This document shows, piece by piece, positions 60,036-64,000 of a stretch of 64,000 nucleotides of DNA (position 1 is the first letter of the stretch; each line of letters starts with the position of its first letter). The DNA is from Halomonas sp. Its GTDB lineage: Bacteria; Pseudomonadota; Gammaproteobacteria; Pseudomonadales; Halomonadaceae. The stretch lies in contig NZ_JAFWFN010000051.1 in assembly GCF_017515565.1 (NCBI RefSeq), forward strand, positions 1-64,000. The letters run 5' to 3'. Position numbers and translations under genes: made by a program. Under the pieces are notes generated by a model. That model was not told the DNA's origin and did no database searches. It saw only the letters and a program-made list of their open reading frames with translations.

Positions 60036-62863
60036 TATTTATTGCCCTCTTTTGATGCCGTTTGTTCCGTGGTTTTGAGCGTAGGGCGATGCGCTGTTGT
60101 AACGCTGCCCAGGTTCACCAAAATCATCAGCGTGGCGCCCACTACCGCAAGATACACCCCCAAGTCGAAAAGTAGCGCCGTTGCTAGCTCTGTTTTGCCA
60201 ACAAGCGGGATATTAAAGTAGCCGAACGAGGAGGTTAAGAAGGGATACCCGAACAGCCAGCTTCCCAAGCCTGTGAGCACGGCTATGACAAGGCCGATTA
60301 CTGAAATAACTGGATACGAGAGCGGCAAGCGGCTGCTGGTCCATTCGTAGCCCCGTGCAATGTATTGCAATAGTAGTGCGATAGCCGTAATTAACCCCGC
60401 AATAAAACCACCGCCGGGTTGGTTGTGCCCACGCAAGAAAATATAAACCGAGACAAGCAGTGCCAGCGGCAAAATGATCTGAGCGACTACTTCAAGAATC
60501 ATCGGGTAGCGATGGCGCGACCAGCGAATCCCCTCAATATTACCGGAGGGCTTAAACAGCCGCAGGCGGTTAAGAAGTTTATAGGTCGCCAGCCCGGCCA
60601 GAGTGAGTACAGTAATTTCCCCTAACGTATCGAACCCGCGAAAATCAACCAAAATTACGTTGACGACGTTGGTGCCGCCGCCGCCAGGCACACTGTTGCT
60701 GAGGAAGTAATCAGAAATGCTCAGCACTTCCCGGGTCAGAAGGGCGTAGTTCAATCCAGCAATAACTAACCCTAACGAACCTGCCAGTAAAACATCCCGC
60801 ACGATTCGCCGAGAGGAGACCCAGCGAGGAGGCCGCTGAGGGAGGAAAAACAGGGCCAGTATCAGCAGTATCATTGACGCCACTTCAACTGATAGCTGCG
60901 TCATCGCAAGGTCCGGTGCTGAAAAGCGGATAAACGTAAGCGAGACGGTAAGTCCCACCATGGAAAGCATTAGTAGTGATACCAGCCGCCAGCGGTGGGC
61001 AAGCGCGCTGCCAATGGCGCCAATCATCATCACGCTGGCGCCTAGTAGGGTAAGCCCGTCAATTGGCTGCATGGCAACGTTTCCGGATAATGTCTCCAAT
61101 TGGCTAAGGCCGAGCGCAGTCATGCCGAGTGCCGATAATAGAAGAAGCGCTTGATAACGTTGCAGGGAGCCGTTTTCTAAACGTAGCGTTATCCAAAGCG
61201 AGGCTTTAATAAGGCGGGTGACAGCTTTCTCAAACAGGGCTGGTGCATTAGGTGCAGGTAGCAAAGAGGCTAAGCTGCTAATGTTTTTATGCCGCCACAA
61301 TAAAGTGATACCGCCGAGGATTGCGAACAAGCTCATTAAGAGCGGTAGGTTAATCCCGTGCCACAGTGCAAAAACGAAAAGCGGTGCGTTATCCCCTTGC
61401 ACTGCGATGCTCGCGGTGCGTATGAGGGGAGCGGCTAGCGTCATGGGGAACAGGCCTACGAGCAGGCATAAACAAGCAAGCATTAAACCCGGCAGATACA
61501 TGCCTTTAGGCGGGTCATGGGGAGTATGTGCTGCCTCTGGCGGATTATCGTTGGGAGAAAAAAATACGCAGTATACCAAGCGCAGTGAGTAAGCCACTGA
61601 CAGGGTGGCGCCAACCAGCACCAGTAATGGAATCACGCTACCTAGGCCACCAAATAAATCGGTGGCTAAGGCTTTGGTCAGCAGCATCTCTTTCGATAAA
61701 AAGCCATTAAACGGAGGGAGGCCGGCCATTGCCGCGCCCGCCATGAGCGTTAATGTTCCGGTAATGGGCATAAGCGACCATAACGCACCTAGGCGCCTGA
61801 TATCCCGTGTGCCGGTTTCGTGGTCGATAATGCCAGCGCTCATAAACAGCGTTGCTTTAAACAGCGCATGGTTAAGAATATGGAAAAGAGCGGCGACAAT
61901 CGCCAGCGGTGTATTCAGGCCAAGCAGCAGCACCACTAACCCAAGGTGGCTTACCGTTGAAAAGGCTAAAATACCTTTTAAATCACGCTCTAATAAGGCA
62001 AACCAAGCGCCGTACACGAGCGTAGCCAAGCCCGCTAGTGTTAGACTGATCGACCACAATGACGTGTCGCCTAATGCCGGATGTAGCCGTGCGAGTAGAA
62101 AAATCCCCGCTTTTACCATGGTGGATGAGTGCAGGTAGGCGGACACGGGAGTGGGCGCCGCCATGGCGTGGGGTAACCAAAAATGGAAGGGGAACTGGGC
62201 CGATTTAGTAAAAGCGCCCAGTAATACCAAGGCCATAATGACAGGGTAGGTGGATGCTTGGCGCAACTGATCGCCTGCGGCCAGTACGTCGGGCAGCGCA
62301 AAACTGCCTACTTCATGGCCGATGAGCAAAATACCGGCGAGCAATGCCAAACCGCCAGCGCCAGTAACGGTAAGCGCCATGCGTGCTCCGCGCCGCGCAT
62401 CGCTACGATGTCCCCAAAAACCAATCAGTAAAAAAGAGGCAACGCTGGTAAGTTCCCAGAACAGCCATAAAAGCAGCAGATTGTCGGCCATGACAATGCC
62501 GAGCATGGCTGTCATGAACAGCATCATGTAAGAGAAGAATCGCCCATCATTTTCGCTGCTGGAAAGGTAATAGCCCGCGTAAATGATGATTAAACTGCCG
62601 ATGCCCAGGATGAGTAGACCAAACAGTAGGGTTAGGCCGTCAACCCTTAGAGCAAGGTCTAGTCCTAACAACGGTATCCAGCTTAGCTGCTGTGATACCG
62701 TGCCACCGTCTAGTAGTATCGGCAGGTGGCTAAGCAGTAGGGCCAGGGCAGTAATGGGAACGATTGCTGTCGCGGCGGTGCAGAACAATCGCCCGCGAGA
62801 GGCAGTCAGTAACGGCACTAACGTGCCAACCAGGGTCAACAGTGGTATCCATAGCAGCGGCAT
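60035..62863 (-). CDS. mrpA: Mrp Na+/H+ antiporter subunits A and B fused
   Basis: Large NuoL-like ion-translocating subunit, 942 residues, with MrpB-like sequence at its C-terminus (about 785-930), the group 2 arrangement in which A and B are one protein. Motifs: [41 protein letters not shown] and [20 protein letters not shown] (antiporter core), [20 protein letters not shown] in the region before B, and [16 protein letters not shown] (MrpB signature). First gene of mrpAB-C-D-E-F-G. Confers Na+/H+ exchange for sodium and alkali tolerance. Confidence 0.93.
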   Translation of the reverse strand: MPLLWIPLLTLVGTLVPLLTASRGRLFCTAATAIVPITALALLLSHLPILLDGGTVSQQLSWIPLLGLDLALRVDGLTLLFGLLILGIGSLIIIYAGYYLSSSENDGRFFSYMMLFMTAMLGIVMADNLLLLWLFWELTSVASFLLIGFWGHRSDARRGARMALTVTGAGGLALLAGILLIGHEVGSFALPDVLAAGDQLRQASTYPVIMALVLLGAFTKSAQFPFHFWLPHAMAAPTPVSAYLHSSTMVKAGIFLLARLHPALGDTSLWSISLTLAGLATLVYGAWFALLERDLKGILAFSTVSHLGLVVLLLGLNTPLAIVAALFHILNHALFKATLFMSAGIIDHETGTRDIRRLGALWSLMPITGTLTLMAGAAMAGLPPFNGFLSKEMLLTKALATDLFGGLGSVIPLLVLVGATLSVAYSLRLVYCVFFSPNDNPPEAAHTPHDPPKGMYLPGLMLACLCLLVGLFPMTLAAPLIRTASIAVQGDNAPLFVFALWHGINLPLLMSLFAILGGITLLWRHKNISSLASLLPAPNAPALFEKAVTRLIKASLWITLRLENGSLQRYQALLLLSALGMTALGLSQLETLSGNVAMQPIDGLTLLGASVMMIGAIGSALAHRWRLVSLLMLSMVGLTVSLTFIRFSAPDLAMTQLSVEVASMILLILALFFLPQRPPRWVSSRRIVRDVLLAGSLGLVIAGLNYALLTREVLSISDYFLSNSVPGGGGTNVVNVILVDFRGFDTLGEITVLTLAGLATYKLLNRLRLFKPSGNIEGIRWSRHRYPMILEVVAQIILPLALLVSVYIFLRGHNQPGGGFIAGLITAIALLLQYIARGYEWTSSRLPLSYPVISVIGLVIAVLTGLGSWLFGYPFLTSSFGYFNIPLVGKTELATALLFDLGVYLAVVGATLMILVNLGSVTTAHRPTLKTTEQTASKEGNK

Positions 62864-63240
62864 TGCTAGCGTTCCACATTCTGGGCGGCAGCGGATGCTA
62901 TCAGTAGATAGACTACGCTGCAGATAAGGGCTTAGGGGTTAGTGCTAGCGAAAAAGGCGCGTTAAGATGCATGACTGGTAACCCGCAGGTGCCTGATATA
63001 AGGTTTACAACCTGAAGATTCCTGTTATCTAACACAGCCTTGTCTGCTAACGCCGCCAAGTTTATAGAGGCAGCCGCTTAGATGGAAGGCGACTTACGCC
63101 TATCGCACTTTAGTGTTACATCCTAAGCACGGGAGATTCTATGCCCGCTTGCAGCCTTGGATAATAGTGAGAAGGCATCATGCCGAATGGGGTTTTTTCC
63201 ATACGGAAAAAGCAGTTTGTTACTCAGGAGATTTTGCTAG
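62864..63240. promoter_or_regulatory. 377-nt divergent promoter region between two mrp loci
   Basis: No gene of useful length is seen. An inverted repeat TTTTTCC-ATAC-GGAAAAA lies at 63194-63211, 30 nt before the right-hand start codon. A possible 7-codon upstream frame (63141-63164) is preceded by GGGAG. Both operons presumably start here. I recognise no known riboswitch. Confidence 0.5.
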
Positions 63241-64000
63241 ATGCAACTCGCCGTATTATTGGGATTTGTGCTGGCCGCGTCGTCGCCACTGCTTAACCGC
63301 TGGTTTGGTCAGCGGGCAAGCATGGTGCTAGCGCTGTATCCAGCCTTGATGGCTGCTTGGCTATTCAGCCAGGCCCCCTCAGTACTTAATGACGGCCCGT
63401 TGCTACTGGAATGGCAGTGGGTACCTTCGCTAGGCATTAGCCTGACGTTTATGCTTGATGGGTTATCACTGCTCTTTGGGCTGCTGATTACCGTGATAGG
63501 CACCTGCGTTTTAATTTACGCAGGGGGCTACTTAAAAGGGCACGAGGATATTGCGCGCTTTCATTTAGCACTGCTGGCCTTCATGGTCTCGATGCTTGGG
63601 TTAGTGCTTGCTGACGGGCTGATTACCCTGTTTATATTTTGGGAACTCACCAGCATTACCTCCTACCTGCTAATCGGTTTTAACCACACCGATATTGAGG
63701 CGCGGAAGTCGGCACGTCAGGGGCTGTTTGTCACGGTAGCGGGCGGCCTTGCGCTGATGGCAGGGTTAGTGCTGCTGGGAGTGGCGAGCGGTGGCTGGTC
63801 ATTCTCCGAAATCGGCCAAATGGAGAGCGACTTGCGTGAGCATGCTCTCTATACACCGATGTTGATCTGCATACTGCTTGGCGCTTTTACCAAATCGGCC
63901 CAGTTCCCTTTCCATTTCTGGTTGCCCAACGCCATGGCGGCGCCTACCCCTGTATCCGCCTACTTACACTCGGCGACCATGGTGAAAGCGGGCATTTATC
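63241..64000 (+). CDS. mrpA: Second MrpA-type antiporter subunit (partial, runs off the window)
   Basis: Open to the window end (253 codons seen). It is NuoL/MrpA-like: [36 protein letters not shown] and [20 protein letters not shown] plus [20 protein letters not shown]. It is a diverged paralogue of the MrpAB protein on the other strand, not a close duplicate. CAGGAG lies 10 nt before ATG 63241. It probably heads a second mrp operon transcribed away from the first. Confidence 0.88.
   Translation, partial: MQLAVLLGFVLAASSPLLNRWFGQRASMVLALYPALMAAWLFSQAPSVLNDGPLLLEWQWVPSLGISLTFMLDGLSLLFGLLITVIGTCVLIYAGGYLKGHEDIARFHLALLAFMVSMLGLVLADGLITLFIFWELTSITSYLLIGFNHTDIEARKSARQGLFVTVAGGLALMAGLVLLGVASGGWSFSEIGQMESDLREHALYTPMLICILLGAFTKSAQFPFHFWLPNAMAAPTPVSAYLHSATMVKAGIY

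Noticed and set aside
61605-62138. A 177-codon plus-strand frame inside mrpA
   Set aside because: Antisense shadow of conserved membrane-helix codons; no start signal.

Overview
The window reads as a chromosome segment of a moderately halophilic gammaproteobacterium, most likely Halomonas or a close relative. This is an inference from gene content: two divergent Mrp Na+/H+ antiporter operons, a high-potential iron-sulfur protein, arginine-succinylation and amino-acid uptake genes, acidic exported proteins and a Pseudomonas-like rpsF-rpsR-DUF2232-rplI-dnaB order. I see no insertion sequence, prophage, integrase, CRISPR array or rRNA. The segment is ordinary core and metabolic chromosome with about 60 genes and three tRNAs.

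Layout. 1-6.3 kb: a chromate transporter (chrA) converges on a ttrBCA tetrathionate reductase operon (minus strand) with an FNR-type box upstream but no ttrRS. 6.5-10.7 kb: a small HTH gene, an OmpR-type two-component system and a large exported protein of unknown family. 10.9-12.6 kb: purEK. 12.8-14.9 kb: a two-gene redox unit, a ferric-reductase-like flavocytochrome b plus an exported cytochrome b5/FMN-binding protein carrying a covalent-flavinylation motif. 15.1-24.3 kb: a membrane PAS-GGDEF protein, then a minus-strand arginine/ornithine-type block (astE, ABC transporter PQM, two binding proteins, an IadA-like peptidase with altered metal ligands, a TraX-like acyltransferase). 24.5-37.9 kb: mostly single metabolic and stress genes (hemerythrin, wrbA, tartrate/D-malate dehydrogenase with a LysR regulator, lipocalin, yjbQ, Na+/alanine symporter, azoR, alkyltransferase-like protein, GNAT-amidohydrolase fusion, DMT exporter, fadH, threonine aldolase).

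38-43 kb holds the prkA-yeaH-spoVR stress module. 43-45 kb has HiPIP, a stand-alone RAM-domain protein and a secreted nuclease. 45.15-45.55 kb is an array of three tRNA-Leu(CAG) genes. 45.8-52.9 kb is the information-processing block rnr-rlmB, rpsF-rpsR-DUF2232-rplI and dnaB. 53-57 kb has two small proteins of unknown function, a DCC/iron-sulfur photolyase operon and, divergent from it, hemH. 57-62.9 kb is a complete mrpABCDEFG operon in which mrpD is interrupted by an in-frame TGA; 377 bp away a second mrpA-like gene starts in the opposite direction and runs off the window.

The most notable signals are the mrpD nonsense codon beside a possible backup Mrp locus, the flavinylated cytochrome b5 redox pair, the IadA-like protein lacking two metal-ligand residues, a leader/trailer inverted repeat hugging the middle tRNA-Leu, and several unexplained operator-like repeats (before fadH, the GGDEF gene, hemH/photolyase and two small orphan genes). 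All functional calls come from reading motifs and from recall of protein families; no database search was possible.
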